Shown piece after piece: positions 51,979 through 61,394 of a DNA stretch of 64,000 nucleotides. Each line of letters begins with the position of its first letter. Position 1 is the first letter of the stretch. The position numbers were made by a program, and so were the translations under genes. The DNA lies in the NCBI RefSeq assembly GCF_020623625.1, contig NC_060205.1:737501-801500 (forward strand), written 5' to 3'. Under the pieces are notes generated by a model, which made no database searches, was not told where the DNA came from, and saw nothing but the letters and a program-made list of their open reading frames with translations. The DNA is from Saccharomycodes ludwigii. Its lineage: Eukaryota > Ascomycota > Saccharomycetes > Saccharomycodales > Saccharomycodaceae.

Positions 51979-54900
51979 ATGGGTGTCCATGGATTATGGG
52001 AAATCGTTGAACCAACATCTAAACCCGTTCGTTTAGAATCGCTTGAAGATAAAAGATTAGCTGTTGACGCATCTATATGGATATATCAATTTCTAAAGGC
52101 AGTTCGAGATACCAAAGGGGATGCCTTGCAATATTCTCATGTGATCGGCTTTTTTAGACGTATATGTAAATTATTGTATTTTGGTATCAAACCAGTCTTT
52201 GTATTTGATGGTGCAGTGTCCCCCTTGAAAAGGGAAACCATTAATAAAAGAAAGGAAATTAGACAAGGAAAGAGAGATAGTGCAGCTAAAACGGCTAAAA
52301 AAATATTGGCTTTGCAATTACAGCAATCTGTTGAAAAGAAAGAACCCGTGTCCATAGACACTTCCTCTCCACTGGGAAAAAATTATAGAGGAAACGATGA
52401 ATGGGAATTGCCAAAAATTGAAGGATTTAAATATAATAAAAGTGATGGGAGAATAGCTAGTGTCAAAGAATTTCAAGCTGTTATTGACAATGTTGATGAT
52501 GAATTGGATGGTATAGATTTGGATTCTATAAATCCGGCCTCCAAAGAGTTTGACAATTTACCAAAATCCACACAGTATATTATTTTAAATGCACTTCGTT
52601 TAAAATCAAGATTAAGAATGGGCTATTCCAAAGAACAATTAGAACACATTTTCCCAAATAGTATGGAATTTTCTAAATTCCAAATAGATATGGTTAAAAG
52701 AAGGAATTTTTTTACTCAAAAACTAATAGATTCAACTGGTCTACATGGGGAAAGCACGTTGTTAAATGGAAAAATTGCAAGCGAAAAGAATAAAGAGTAC
52801 AAATTAATTCGTTCGGATAATGGATGGGCATTATCCTTACAAAATGACGATGGTTCTAGCGTTAAAAAGGCTATTAACCTTGAGGACGAAGATGAGAGTG
52901 ATGAGGATGATGAAGATGACATAAAATGGGAAGAGGTAGACACTAAAACTCGAGAAAGGGAAGATACTGCTCCTGATTATTCTATTAGGGCATCATTATT
53001 AACAACCACTTCAAAACTGAAAGAATTGAATAGCTTTGGAGGTAAGGCATTTTTAGACACCAAAAACCACACTTTGACATCACGCTTCTATCAATCTCCC
53101 TATAAAAACATTGTTGAAAACATTAGCGATTTTTCTTCTTCTGATGATGATGATGATGGTGAAGAAACTAGCAGCAATATGGTTGCAACCAGTAAGAATA
53201 TAAATACTAATGGCGGATTAAAAGTATCCTTAGAAGCTAAATTACAGGATATAGAAGATGCCAGTTCTGATAGTGACTATACAACTTTTGTAAAAGAGAC
53301 AAAGCAAATGGAGAAGATGCAAAAATCCAATATTGAGAGCACTGAATTACCAAAAACAATTACTACTGTTCATGAAGATGCTTCTATTATGGCGTTAAAT
53401 AATTCTGCTGCAACTATTGAAAACACCAAGGAAACTGTTAATAACCAAAATTGCAACTTATTGCACAAAATAAGCGCATTATCTAAGGGGAATATTAGCC
53501 CAGATAATTGTCAGGAGCCCATGAACGGAGTATCCACAAAAACTTCACTTTCCCCCACTTTCATTCCGTCAAACAAAGAAACACTTATTTTGCCAAAAGA
53601 TAAAGATTCCACGCTACGCCAGAATTTTAATACTGTTTCAACCTATGACGAAAATAAAAACTGTGACAACAGCACTGATAATACCGATTCCCATAATAGC
53701 GACATTAATGATGTGACTACCTCAAAAAATGAGTATAAACCAGTACCGTCATGGTTTGGTGAAAATCCAATATCCAATATTAAAAATATCCACGATACTG
53801 TAGGTGGTGAAGAACCAAGCTTTTTATTTGGCTCCCATAGTATTTCTGCACAATCTAAGGAACAAAAAAAAAACCTACTTCCCAGTGTAGTTGAATTATC
53901 CATGGTTAATGAAGATCCTGATAACCATGAAGATGAAATCAATCACTCGTTTGATGAAAATAAAGAAAAGATGCATAATATTGGACAAGGGACAAAGAAT
54001 AAAGTCGAAGTGACTCCTAAGTGTATTAAAAACAACAAAGAATCTACACCTCACTCCAATAGTGGCACCCCCAATCTACCCTTGGTAGAGGTACAAAAAC
54101 ATGATGATAAAGTTTTTGATTATGATTTTTTTGAAGATGATGAAGAAGCTTTGGTTCAACAATTAGAGGAAGAGGAAAATGAGTATAACAATTTTTTTAA
54201 GCCTGCGCTAACTAATGCTTCTGCTGAGACAGGAACATTTTTATCTAAAGAAGATTTATACGATCAGGCAAAGAGGGATAAGAGGGATGCAGACGAGGTG
54301 ACAACAACAATGATTTACGAGGTTCAACAGCTTTTATCCTGTTTTGGCATACCATATATTACAGCTCCCATGGAAGCGGAAGCACAATGTGCAGAGCTTT
54401 TGAATTTAAAATTAGTAGATGCAATTGCAACAGATGATAGTGATATTTTCTTATTTGGGGGAGATAAAGTTTTTAGAAAAATGTTTAATGAGAAGCACTA
54501 TGTTGAGTATTATTCTTTGGACACAATTGCTGCGAAATTGGGATTAGATAGACATAAAATGATTGAATTGGCGCAGTTGTTAGGTAGTGATTATACTACG
54601 GGTATCAAGGGTATTGGACCAGTTTCAGGGGTGGAAATTTTAGCTACGTTTGGGTCTTTGGAACAATTTTACAAATGGTATACCGAGGGTCAACTAAATC
54701 CAGATGTAATAAAGAAAGAAACTGGGTTGGAAAGGAAATTAAGAAAGGCATTGACAAGGAATCAAATTGATTTAGACTCTAAAATGTCGCCAAAGGCTAT
54801 GGTTGAGGATGCTTATTTAAATCCGGTTGTTGATAAAGATGAAACCAGCTTTGTATGGGGCAACCCTGATTTGGATCAGTTAAGAACATTATTGAACCAA

Positions 54901-55104
54901 ACTGCTAACTGGTCAAAGAAAAAAGCAGATGAAGTATTAATTCCTTTAATTCAAAGTATAAATAAGAGGAAGAAGGAAAATCATAATAAACAAAGACGAT
55001 TAACAGAATTTTTTCCGACTAAAGTAGATTCTTCTATAAATAATCTTGGGCGTAGGTTAAAGGAAGCGACAGCGCAATTGAAAAAAAAACAACGCACAAA
55101 ATGA
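51979..55104 (+). CDS. RAD2: Rad2 (XPG), nucleotide-excision-repair 3' endonuclease
   Basis: Rad2 cuts DNA 3' of the lesion in nucleotide excision repair. The product has 1,041 residues against 1,031 in S. cerevisiae. The XPG-N domain opens the protein (MGVHGLWEIVEPTSKPVRLE; LAVDASIWIYQFLKAVRD; FGIKPVFVFDGAVSPLK). A long acidic spacer with many Asp/Glu/Ser residues follows, and binds TFIIH in the family. The XPG-I domain begins near 774 (FGIPYITAPMEAEAQCAELL; AIATDDSDIFLFGG), then the helix-two-turn-helix (LGSDYTTGIKGIGPVSGVEI). A PCNA-box-like QRRLTEFF lies near 1004, with a basic tail. It is divergent from APL6. A unit of A5T repeats abuts the ATG. Confidence 0.97.
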   Translation: MGVHGLWEIVEPTSKPVRLESLEDKRLAVDASIWIYQFLKAVRDTKGDALQYSHVIGFFRRICKLLYFGIKPVFVFDGAVSPLKRETINKRKEIRQGKRDSAAKTAKKILALQLQQSVEKKEPVSIDTSSPLGKNYRGNDEWELPKIEGFKYNKSDGRIASVKEFQAVIDNVDDELDGIDLDSINPASKEFDNLPKSTQYIILNALRLKSRLRMGYSKEQLEHIFPNSMEFSKFQIDMVKRRNFFTQKLIDSTGLHGESTLLNGKIASEKNKEYKLIRSDNGWALSLQNDDGSSVKKAINLEDEDESDEDDEDDIKWEEVDTKTREREDTAPDYSIRASLLTTTSKLKELNSFGGKAFLDTKNHTLTSRFYQSPYKNIVENISDFSSSDDDDDGEETSSNMVATSKNINTNGGLKVSLEAKLQDIEDASSDSDYTTFVKETKQMEKMQKSNIESTELPKTITTVHEDASIMALNNSAATIENTKETVNNQNCNLLHKISALSKGNISPDNCQEPMNGVSTKTSLSPTFIPSNKETLILPKDKDSTLRQNFNTVSTYDENKNCDNSTDNTDSHNSDINDVTTSKNEYKPVPSWFGENPISNIKNIHDTVGGEEPSFLFGSHSISAQSKEQKKNLLPSVVELSMVNEDPDNHEDEINHSFDENKEKMHNIGQGTKNKVEVTPKCIKNNKESTPHSNSGTPNLPLVEVQKHDDKVFDYDFFEDDEEALVQQLEEEENEYNNFFKPALTNASAETGTFLSKEDLYDQAKRDKRDADEVTTTMIYEVQQLLSCFGIPYITAPMEAEAQCAELLNLKLVDAIATDDSDIFLFGGDKVFRKMFNEKHYVEYYSLDTIAAKLGLDRHKMIELAQLLGSDYTTGIKGIGPVSGVEILATFGSLEQFYKWYTEGQLNPDVIKKETGLERKLRKALTRNQIDLDSKMSPKAMVEDAYLNPVVDKDETSFVWGNPDLDQLRTLLNQTANWSKKKADEVLIPLIQSINKRKKENHNKQRRLTEFFPTKVDSSINNLGRRLKEATAQLKKKQRTK

Positions 55105-55134
55105 GTTCAGAAGGAAGGGCGCCAGTATTTCTGT

Positions 55135-55143
55135 GACACAAAA
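55135..55143 (+). promoter_or_regulatory. Middle sporulation element (Ndt80-type) upstream of the 280-residue gene
   Basis: GACACAAAA matches the MSE consensus gNCRCAAAW bound by Ndt80. It lies 261-269 bp upstream of the ATG at 55404 and about 30 bp past the RAD2 stop. The rest of the gap 55105-55403 is a poly(T) tract and AT-rich sequence. Confidence 0.5.
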
Positions 55144-55403
55144 GTTTTTTTTTTTTTTTTTTTTTTTTTTCTGTTTTTAAAAATAATATTTTATAATATG
55201 AATAATATGATATTCAATTTAGTGCTTTTAAGCAAGAAAAAAATGAAACAGAATATTAATAATTTCTTATTTCTTTACTAAATATATTAAATTTTTGTTT
55301 TTTAGATCATTTATTGGTAGAGGTACTACATGCATAAAAAAAAATACTGTTATTTTATTGATGAAAAAAGAGGAGTACCAAGTTAAAAAAGAAATAAAAA
55401 AGA

Positions 55404-56246
55404 ATGAGCTATTACAATAGAGCTAAATTTCTAACTACAAATGACAACAAATTAAACACTAGTAATTCCAGTTTAAACATAAAACCTAACAAAAATTTGC
55501 TTGAAAATGACAAACCTTTTAATGTTACTAACAGCGGTATCAAAAAAAATGAAGATTATACAAAAAAACAATTACTCGGTTGCAATAATCAAGAAACTGT
55601 TATCAAAAAAGCTAGCCCGCAGAAAAATGTTGCAATGAATCAAGCAGGGTTATTAGTAGATAATTCTAAACCTAGAATTGAATCCAGTATGGTTGCACAT
55701 GCAAATTGTTCCAGTAATAACAATAAAAATAGTATCAGTAGCTATAGAGCAAATGCACAAAGGGCAGGAGCTGCAGAACCTCCCTCTATGGAACGGTGGT
55801 ATTATTCCCAAAACAATATGCTGGGCGACTATAATAATATATTCAATGATGTTAACGATTATCTGGATTTTGCGTATCAGTCCTTCCCCAGTTATTTCAA
55901 TCCTAGAGCTGCAAGTAATATGCCCAGCAAAGAAAAAGTGGTTCATTGGATGGAAAGTGTTCCCATCTACCAAGTAGCTGAAAATATATGGGAAAATGAT
56001 TGTTATTCGGTAGAGACCAATTTGGATTGGGAAGAAGTAAAGTTTGACGAAGAAATTGAAGATTTATTTAAAACGCATTACTGTTCTTTAGTTAGTCAAG
56101 AAGATATTATCCAATTCCAATGCAAAAGAGTTGATACGTTGGTTAAAAAACTATATGCACTGACCGACAAAACTATGCAAAAATATGAAGAAGATAATGA
56201 TGCAGTTTATTACGATAATAACGATAATGATTTTCTTGATGAATAA
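55404..56246 (+). CDS. 280-residue protein, candidate Pfs1/Ady1 (sporulation) by position
   Basis: I do not recognise the sequence directly. The first 130 residues are Asn/Lys/Ser-rich and look disordered. The C-terminal half looks folded: MERWYYSQNNMLGDYNNIF, DYLDFAYQSFPSYFNPRA, KVVHWMESVPIYQVAENIWE, then an acidic end (EEDNDAVYYDNNDNDFLDE). There is no membrane segment or signal. It lies between GND1 and RAD2 and points away from GND1, the slot and strand predicted for PFS1 (YHR185C, prospore membrane formation at spindle poles, 237 residues), which in S. cerevisiae lies two genes from GND1. An exact MSE upstream fits a mid-meiotic gene. The CDS is well supported; the PFS1 name is inference. 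Confidence 0.8.
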   Translation: MSYYNRAKFLTTNDNKLNTSNSSLNIKPNKNLLENDKPFNVTNSGIKKNEDYTKKQLLGCNNQETVIKKASPQKNVAMNQAGLLVDNSKPRIESSMVAHANCSSNNNKNSISSYRANAQRAGAAEPPSMERWYYSQNNMLGDYNNIFNDVNDYLDFAYQSFPSYFNPRAASNMPSKEKVVHWMESVPIYQVAENIWENDCYSVETNLDWEEVKFDEEIEDLFKTHYCSLVSQEDIIQFQCKRVDTLVKKLYALTDKTMQKYEEDNDAVYYDNNDNDFLDE

Positions 56247-56260
56247 ATGCGTCAAATAAT

Positions 56261-56261
<1 letters not shown>

Positions 56262-56294
<33 letters not shown>
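56262..56294. repeat. 33-nt poly(T) tract
   Basis: The longest homopolymer noted in the window, just after the stop codon of the 280-residue gene. Its length should be treated as approximate, since sequencing often miscounts such runs. Confidence 0.8.
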
Positions 56295-56295
<1 letters not shown>

Positions 56296-56490
56296 GCAAG
56301 TACCATTGGTTGCTTTTAAGCAGAGCTTGTAAAGTTGTCAGTCTGTCTGTGTAAGTATAGATTATCTAATTTACCCTCTTTTATATAAATTATAATAATT
56401 TTATTCAAGAATAAAAAAAAAACTACCCATTTTGCACATAGCAAATGTGCAGATAGTAATTTGAACTATTAGTTTGTATAAAATACGTAT

Positions 56491-56592
56491 CGACAACTGC
56501 AGGACTCGAACCTGCGCGGGCAAAGCCCAAAAGATAATTAGAAGATGTACAGACATTCTAATCTTTCGCCTTAACCACTCGGCCAAGTTGCC
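56491..56592 (-). tRNA. tRNA-Ser(AGA) with a 20-nt intron
   Basis: On the minus strand the gene starts GGCAACTTGGCCGAGTGGTT and ends CAGTTGTC plus discriminator G. The mature form has a long variable arm (type II tRNA) and T-arm GCAGG-TTCGAGT-CCTGC. The anticodon loop is TTAGAAA with anticodon AGA. A 20-nt intron (56536-56555) lies after position 37; it contains TTCTAAT, complementary to the anticodon-loop ATTAGAA, the usual pairing for yeast tRNA introns. The mature 82 nt matches S. cerevisiae tRNA-Ser(AGA) as I recall it almost base for base. A TTTT about 10 nt downstream can terminate Pol III. Confidence 0.96.
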
Positions 56593-57528
56593 ATTAATGA
56601 AGAATTGAACAAAATATTATTCATATTATTCACAATGTTAATATAAAATGAAATATTATTGGAGTTATACAAACAACAGGTGACATAGTTTTTGTCTATT
56701 TCATATACCATTTTTACATCCTCCTTGCCACGTATCAAGTCTGTTATGCAATAGAGTGGAATGATGATGAGTAGTTTGAATGATATGGCGTTATAATGAT
56801 AAAACATCACAGAACATCATAGGAAACTGAAAAGTAAACTGAGGTTAGGGTAAACCCAAAAAAAAGTGTAGAAAAACAATTTAATAAATTTGTGCTAAAA
56901 AGTAATTATGGATTATATAGCTGCAAGTAAATATATATATATATATATAAAGCATTTCTTTTTTTACATCGTTTTTCTTGTTTGCAACATAATGTCGTAT
57001 AATGGTTCAAAAAGACTTAGTCGGTAAATAAAACAGTGACCAACAAAAATGGATGCCCCCCTGGTGTTACTATTACTAAGGGATTGCTTAAAAAAGGGAA
57101 AGCCCGTTGTATACAGCTTGAATTGGCAAAAATATACTATATTACAAACATTGGTTTGATTTACAAACATTATTTCAACATATAAAAGAAAAGAAATTAA
57201 GTTTTATTTGTACTTTTAAAGTTATTTGCAAATCCGATAAGGCTATATGTCCTGGTGTCCGTGCTTGAAGATTTTCCATATTTCTCTTCCACTTTTCCCT
57301 TTTTAAACCGAAATGTTTCTATATTTTGGGTGCATATCTTTAACTATCATTTTTTTTTTTTTTTGTTTTTCTTCAATCTTTAATATACATCACTTATATG
57401 AAAAAGCAACAAATACATAGATAAAAACCAGTATCTTTATTAACGTTTGTTGTTTTTTTTTCGTTTTTTTGTTTTTTTTCTCCCTAAATCAATCTCACTT
57501 CGATACCAGACGGACAACAATATATACT
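56593..57528. other. Long gap upstream of MTM1 with a possible unannotated RNA
   Basis: This is the MTM1 upstream region and is unusually long. It has TTAGGGTAAACCC at 56845-56857, a TATA-rich stretch (56910-56951), and from about 56985 to 57160 a stretch with few homopolymers and more mixed base composition than other gaps, containing short inverted repeats. A poly(T) tract (57351-57364) and T-rich leader precede MTM1. A 68-codon minus-strand frame (56964-57170) overlaps the same stretch. I cannot decide between RNA, small ORF and chance. Confidence 0.35.
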
Positions 57529-58650
57529 ATGAGTCAAAAGAATATATCGAATAAATCGAACCGGCAATCTTCTTCAGATAACAATAGCAATAATACTCAG
57601 ATAAATATACATCAAAGAATGGTAAGTGCATGTGTTGGGTCTATTTTAACTTCCTTTATTTTAACGCCAATGGATGTAGTAAGAATACGTATTCAACAAC
57701 AACAAATATTGCCAAAGTGTGGCTGTACAACTTTACCGCATCAAGTTCCCAATAGTAATAACACATTATTGCAACCATATATTAATAAAGGAAAGTTGTT
57801 TTGGCAAGAACAATGTTTTAGAAACATAACTTGCGATAATAGTCTTAGATTCGATAACACTGTGGATGCATTCAGAAAAATTTCGAGAATAGAGGGTTTA
57901 AATGCACTTTGGAGAGGATTGAGTATAACCTTATTGATGGCAATTCCTTCAAATGTAGTTTATTTTTCAGGTTACGAAACACTGCGAGATTATTCTCCGC
58001 TCAATGCAAACTTTCCTACTATAAATCCATTGGTGTGTGGTGCATTAGCAAGAACAATAGCCGCCACAACAATTGCGCCCTTAGAGTTGTTAAAAACCAG
58101 ATTACAAAGTATACCTTCCATAAAGTCTAATTCATTAAAGATTTTTAAAGATTTGATGCAAGAAACCAAAATAGAAATTAACTCCTTGGGATATAAAGCC
58201 TTATTTAAGGGTTTAGAAATTACATTGTTCAGAGATGTCCCGTTCAGTGCCATTTATTGGGGTTCCTACGAGTTTTATAAGAAAAACTTTTGGGTATCTC
58301 CGACATCTTCATCTAATGGTCAGACCAATGCTAATTGGATTCATTTTTTAAATAGTTTTCTTGGTGGTAGCTTAAGTGGCGCATTAGCAGCACTAATAAC
58401 TCATCCATTTGATGTGGGTAAGACAAGATTACAGATTTCAATAATACAAAATAATGACAATAAAAATCAACAGCAAAAAACTCAAAACTTGGATAAAAAT
58501 ATGTTTAAATATTTGAATAATATTAGAAAACTAGAAGGTATAACAGCTCTCTATGCAGGGCTAGTTCCTCGTGTAGTTAAAGTTGCACCAAGTTGTGCAA
58601 TTATGATTTCAACTTATGAAATATCAAAAAAGTTTTTTCAAAATTCATAA
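57529..58650 (+). CDS. MTM1: Mtm1, mitochondrial carrier protein
   Basis: Mtm1 (SLC25A39/40 family) is an inner-membrane carrier tied to mitochondrial manganese/iron handling, activation of Sod2 and, in the family, PLP or glutathione import. I start at the ATG at 57529-57531 (MSQKNISNK), giving 373 residues versus 366 in S. cerevisiae. An in-frame ATG 60 bp upstream lies in T-rich leader. Three carrier repeats carry the signatures TPMDVVRIRIQQQ, APLELLKTRLQS and HPFDVGKTRLQI. The loop between helices 1 and 2 has clustered Cys (LPKCGCTTLP, QCFRNITC), as in Mtm1. YFSGYETLRDYSP and FKGLEITLFRDVPFSAIYWGSYE match S. cerevisiae Mtm1 closely as I recall it. It lies between RAD2 and GND1, as in S. 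cerevisiae chr VII. Confidence 0.95.
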   Translation: MSQKNISNKSNRQSSSDNNSNNTQINIHQRMVSACVGSILTSFILTPMDVVRIRIQQQQILPKCGCTTLPHQVPNSNNTLLQPYINKGKLFWQEQCFRNITCDNSLRFDNTVDAFRKISRIEGLNALWRGLSITLLMAIPSNVVYFSGYETLRDYSPLNANFPTINPLVCGALARTIAATTIAPLELLKTRLQSIPSIKSNSLKIFKDLMQETKIEINSLGYKALFKGLEITLFRDVPFSAIYWGSYEFYKKNFWVSPTSSSNGQTNANWIHFLNSFLGGSLSGALAALITHPFDVGKTRLQISIIQNNDNKNQQQKTQNLDKNMFKYLNNIRKLEGITALYAGLVPRVVKVAPSCAIMISTYEISKKFFQNS

Positions 58651-58952
58651 TTAGTTTTGTTATATTCGCTGATCCTGTTAATACATCAATATAAATCATT
58701 TCCAAGATAAGGCAAAAAGTAGTAATTAAAATTTCACCTTCGTATTTATTACTTTTTTTTTTTTTTTTTTTTAAATTCATTTCTAAATATTAAATGTGAT
58801 AAAAAAAAAAAATTCCTGTTTTAATTATAGCATTCGGAGGAAAGAGAATAAAAATAAAATAAAAATAAAATAAAATACACAAAGAAAAACCTACGTACAT
58901 ATTATATATAATATATTTTGATAAAGAGAAACTTACTATTATTATTACATCC
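58651..58952. other. Convergent 3' region of MTM1 and the 813-residue gene
   Basis: An AT-rich gap with poly(T) (58754-58772), poly(A) (58801-58811), AAAATA repeats and a TATATAATATATT block near 58902-58917. No gene is seen. Confidence 0.4.
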
Positions 58953-61394
58953 TTAAGCCCAATGATTAGATTCTAATGGATCAGATCGTTGTACATTATG
59001 ATCATTTTTCCTTTCGCTATCAACATTGCTGTTAAGATCAGGATTGGCTTTTTGTATGTCACTTTCTCCCAACTGTTTTTTATTAAAAAGTGGAGTTGTT
59101 AAAATAGATTTGTTAAAAAAATTAATTGCAAACTTGGACCTATCGGTACCAATTGGGGCAGCCACATTAGAACTATTATCTGCTAGATTTTCAACAACAC
59201 CACTCGCATTTTCATCCTCAAAATCGTTGATGGAGTATGACTCTAAGGAGGGCAAATCCTCCAAATCCGGTGCAATTATGGTTTTAGGATCTAGTGTTTT
59301 ATTTTTTGAATTAGAAGCTTGTGAAGATATATTCCTTTTATTTTCGTTTTCAACCAAAGTCTTATTACCATTCTTTTTTTCATTATTATCATGGACACCA
59401 TTGTTGTTATTTTCATTAAGATGGTTTGTTAACGGATTTTTATTCCCCCCACTTTTCGTTTTAATATTACCATTATCTCTATCTCTTATTTGTTTGCTTG
59501 CATTGGAAGCGATGATGTTATCATTTGTGATGGTATTTTCCTTATCTGAAGTGGAACCATTTGCTAAGGTATTTTCATTAGCTTGTATATTTTGTTGCAC
59601 AAAACTTTTTTTTGACGTCAAGCTTGTTTCTTCAGAAAAATCTTCGTTAGTACCTTCTCGTTGTTGTCTATCTTCCTGTGCCGAAGACAACTCATTGATA
59701 TCAAAATTGTTTAAAAATTCGGTAATGGCTGGACTTGGAAATGCATTGTCGTGTAATTGAGAATATTCAGTGTGTAGTATAATTAGCTTATCAACAGAGT
59801 TTTTACTGAAATCAAAATTTTCTAGAGCGTTATATCTATGATATTCACCAACTTTCTGTTTCATAATAAAAGGATATATCAATGCCAAATCTGTGAAAGA
59901 CCTAAAAAATAGCCTTTCTGTAACTGTACTGCATTCATTATAACTGGAATTTAAATCTAAACAAAAATTACTTAATAACATTTTGCCCGTCATAACCAAG
60001 AACCTGTTGTATTCCTGACCGTCATATTCCGTGGAACTTTTAGCTTTATCATAATCCATCTTTAAAAAGGAGAAATCTGGGTCACCTTCTCTTTTCAGTT
60101 TTTTTATTTTAATAAGTTCCTGAATGGCAACTGCTTGGGAACTGAATAAAGAAGCCTCTCTAATACGTAATTGGTAGAGCCATTCATCCAATAACTCTAG
60201 TTTTTCATATATTTTCACTTCATTTTGGAAAGTATTATTCAATAATAAGTTCAAATCATCCAAGATATTCATTGACAACTCTTCCAAAGAACGGGCCTTT
60301 TGATCTTGTTGCCACTTGGCCAAAATAGACAATAAATTTGAAAATGATTTGATAGTGGCTTTTTTATTTTTTATTAATTTTTCCAATTCACGCATAAACT
60401 CACTGCTATTTGTTTCTTTTTCAGTTTTATGCAAGAGCTTTTTTTGTAGTTGTCTAAGCTGTTTTTTCCACTTGTGTTTATTCGATGATGTTGTTGGTTT
60501 CCCTTTTAATTGCATGGTTTTTAGCACCACCTCGACAGGATCAAAATTCATACACATTTCATCAGATAATCTATCTTCTGATACCACTTGATGGTGTTGG
60601 TTGTTTTCTTCACTTTTGTCTTCGTTTTCTTCTTGGATTTTATCTTCGTTTTGCGCTGACATTGGAATGGGTTCTGCTATTGTTATATAATGACCACTAG
60701 TCATATCAACTAGATTAGTCAAAAATGTGTTTGCGCTTTTGTTTTCATGATTTGAGTTATCGGATATTTTGTTGTTGTCTTTGTTATCGTTTCTTTTGAG
60801 TTCTAAAGTCGGTGTTGCCTTTGGTGAAACATGAGCTGTGCTTATGTTTTTATTTTGAGAAATATTGCTTTGTTGTTGTAGTTGTTCATTTCCATCTATA
60901 GTGTTATTAGTATTATTAACAGGACCATCGGTGCTACTACTAGTTTTGTTGTACATTTTATAACCACCCCTTCTATCGTGATCCCATCCACCATACTTTA
61001 AATAAAGTTTGTAACTATTTTCATCATCATAGACACTTTGTTTCAAGTAATTCATTGCATTTTTAGAAAACGGATATAGTATTTTTTTTTGGTCATCGAA
61101 TATTGTTCCATTACTAGTAGCTAATGTGGTGGGAACTAGTCCAGTTCTGCTGGTTGCTGTGGTGGTATTAGTTTCAGAATTGGTACCATTTGTGTATTTA
61201 TAAAAATCGGCACTAATCATTGGCTGTTGCTGACTAAATTTTGCACTGAAACTTTCTCTAATTTTTTGGAGCCCAAATTTTTTTAATATACCCATATTTA
61301 TTGATGAAGATTTGGGTACCGATAAGAAATCATCATCTAAATCATGAAAATCAACGGAAGATGATGTATGGTTATAATTTAAAACGTAATCCAT
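58953..61394 (-). CDS. 813-residue protein, candidate Ssp1 (sporulation) by position
   Basis: I do not recognise the sequence directly. The N-terminal 90 residues include GILKKFGLQKIRESFSAKF, an amphipathic basic stretch. Asn/Ser/Thr-rich linkers flank a helical core at about 290-550 (WKKQLRQLQKKLLHKTEKE; FMRELEKLIKNKKATIKSF; LLDEWLYQLRIREASLFSSQ; ERLFFRSFTDLALIYPF), which reads as a coiled-coil or BAR-like helical domain. The last 260 residues are low complexity with short acidic motifs. It is next to GND1 and on the same strand, exactly as SSP1 (YHR184W, prospore-membrane leading-edge protein, 571 residues) is in S. cerevisiae. An exact MSE lies about 230 bp upstream. The CDS is solid; the SSP1 name is inference from position and promoter. 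Confidence 0.82.
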   Translation of the reverse strand: MDYVLNYNHTSSSVDFHDLDDDFLSVPKSSSINMGILKKFGLQKIRESFSAKFSQQQPMISADFYKYTNGTNSETNTTTATSRTGLVPTTLATSNGTIFDDQKKILYPFSKNAMNYLKQSVYDDENSYKLYLKYGGWDHDRRGGYKMYNKTSSSTDGPVNNTNNTIDGNEQLQQQSNISQNKNISTAHVSPKATPTLELKRNDNKDNNKISDNSNHENKSANTFLTNLVDMTSGHYITIAEPIPMSAQNEDKIQEENEDKSEENNQHHQVVSEDRLSDEMCMNFDPVEVVLKTMQLKGKPTTSSNKHKWKKQLRQLQKKLLHKTEKETNSSEFMRELEKLIKNKKATIKSFSNLLSILAKWQQDQKARSLEELSMNILDDLNLLLNNTFQNEVKIYEKLELLDEWLYQLRIREASLFSSQAVAIQELIKIKKLKREGDPDFSFLKMDYDKAKSSTEYDGQEYNRFLVMTGKMLLSNFCLDLNSSYNECSTVTERLFFRSFTDLALIYPFIMKQKVGEYHRYNALENFDFSKNSVDKLIILHTEYSQLHDNAFPSPAITEFLNNFDINELSSAQEDRQQREGTNEDFSEETSLTSKKSFVQQNIQANENTLANGSTSDKENTITNDNIIASNASKQIRDRDNGNIKTKSGGNKNPLTNHLNENNNNGVHDNNEKKNGNKTLVENENKRNISSQASNSKNKTLDPKTIIAPDLEDLPSLESYSINDFEDENASGVVENLADNSSNVAAPIGTDRSKFAINFFNKSILTTPLFNKKQLGESDIQKANPDLNSNVDSERKNDHNVQRSDPLESNHWA

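Noticed and set aside
56761-56830. Possible C/D snoRNA (ATGATGA ... CTGA about 65 nt apart) between tRNA-Ser and MTM1
   Set aside because: The sequences flanking the boxes are not complementary, so there is no terminal stem, and no convincing guide region was seen.
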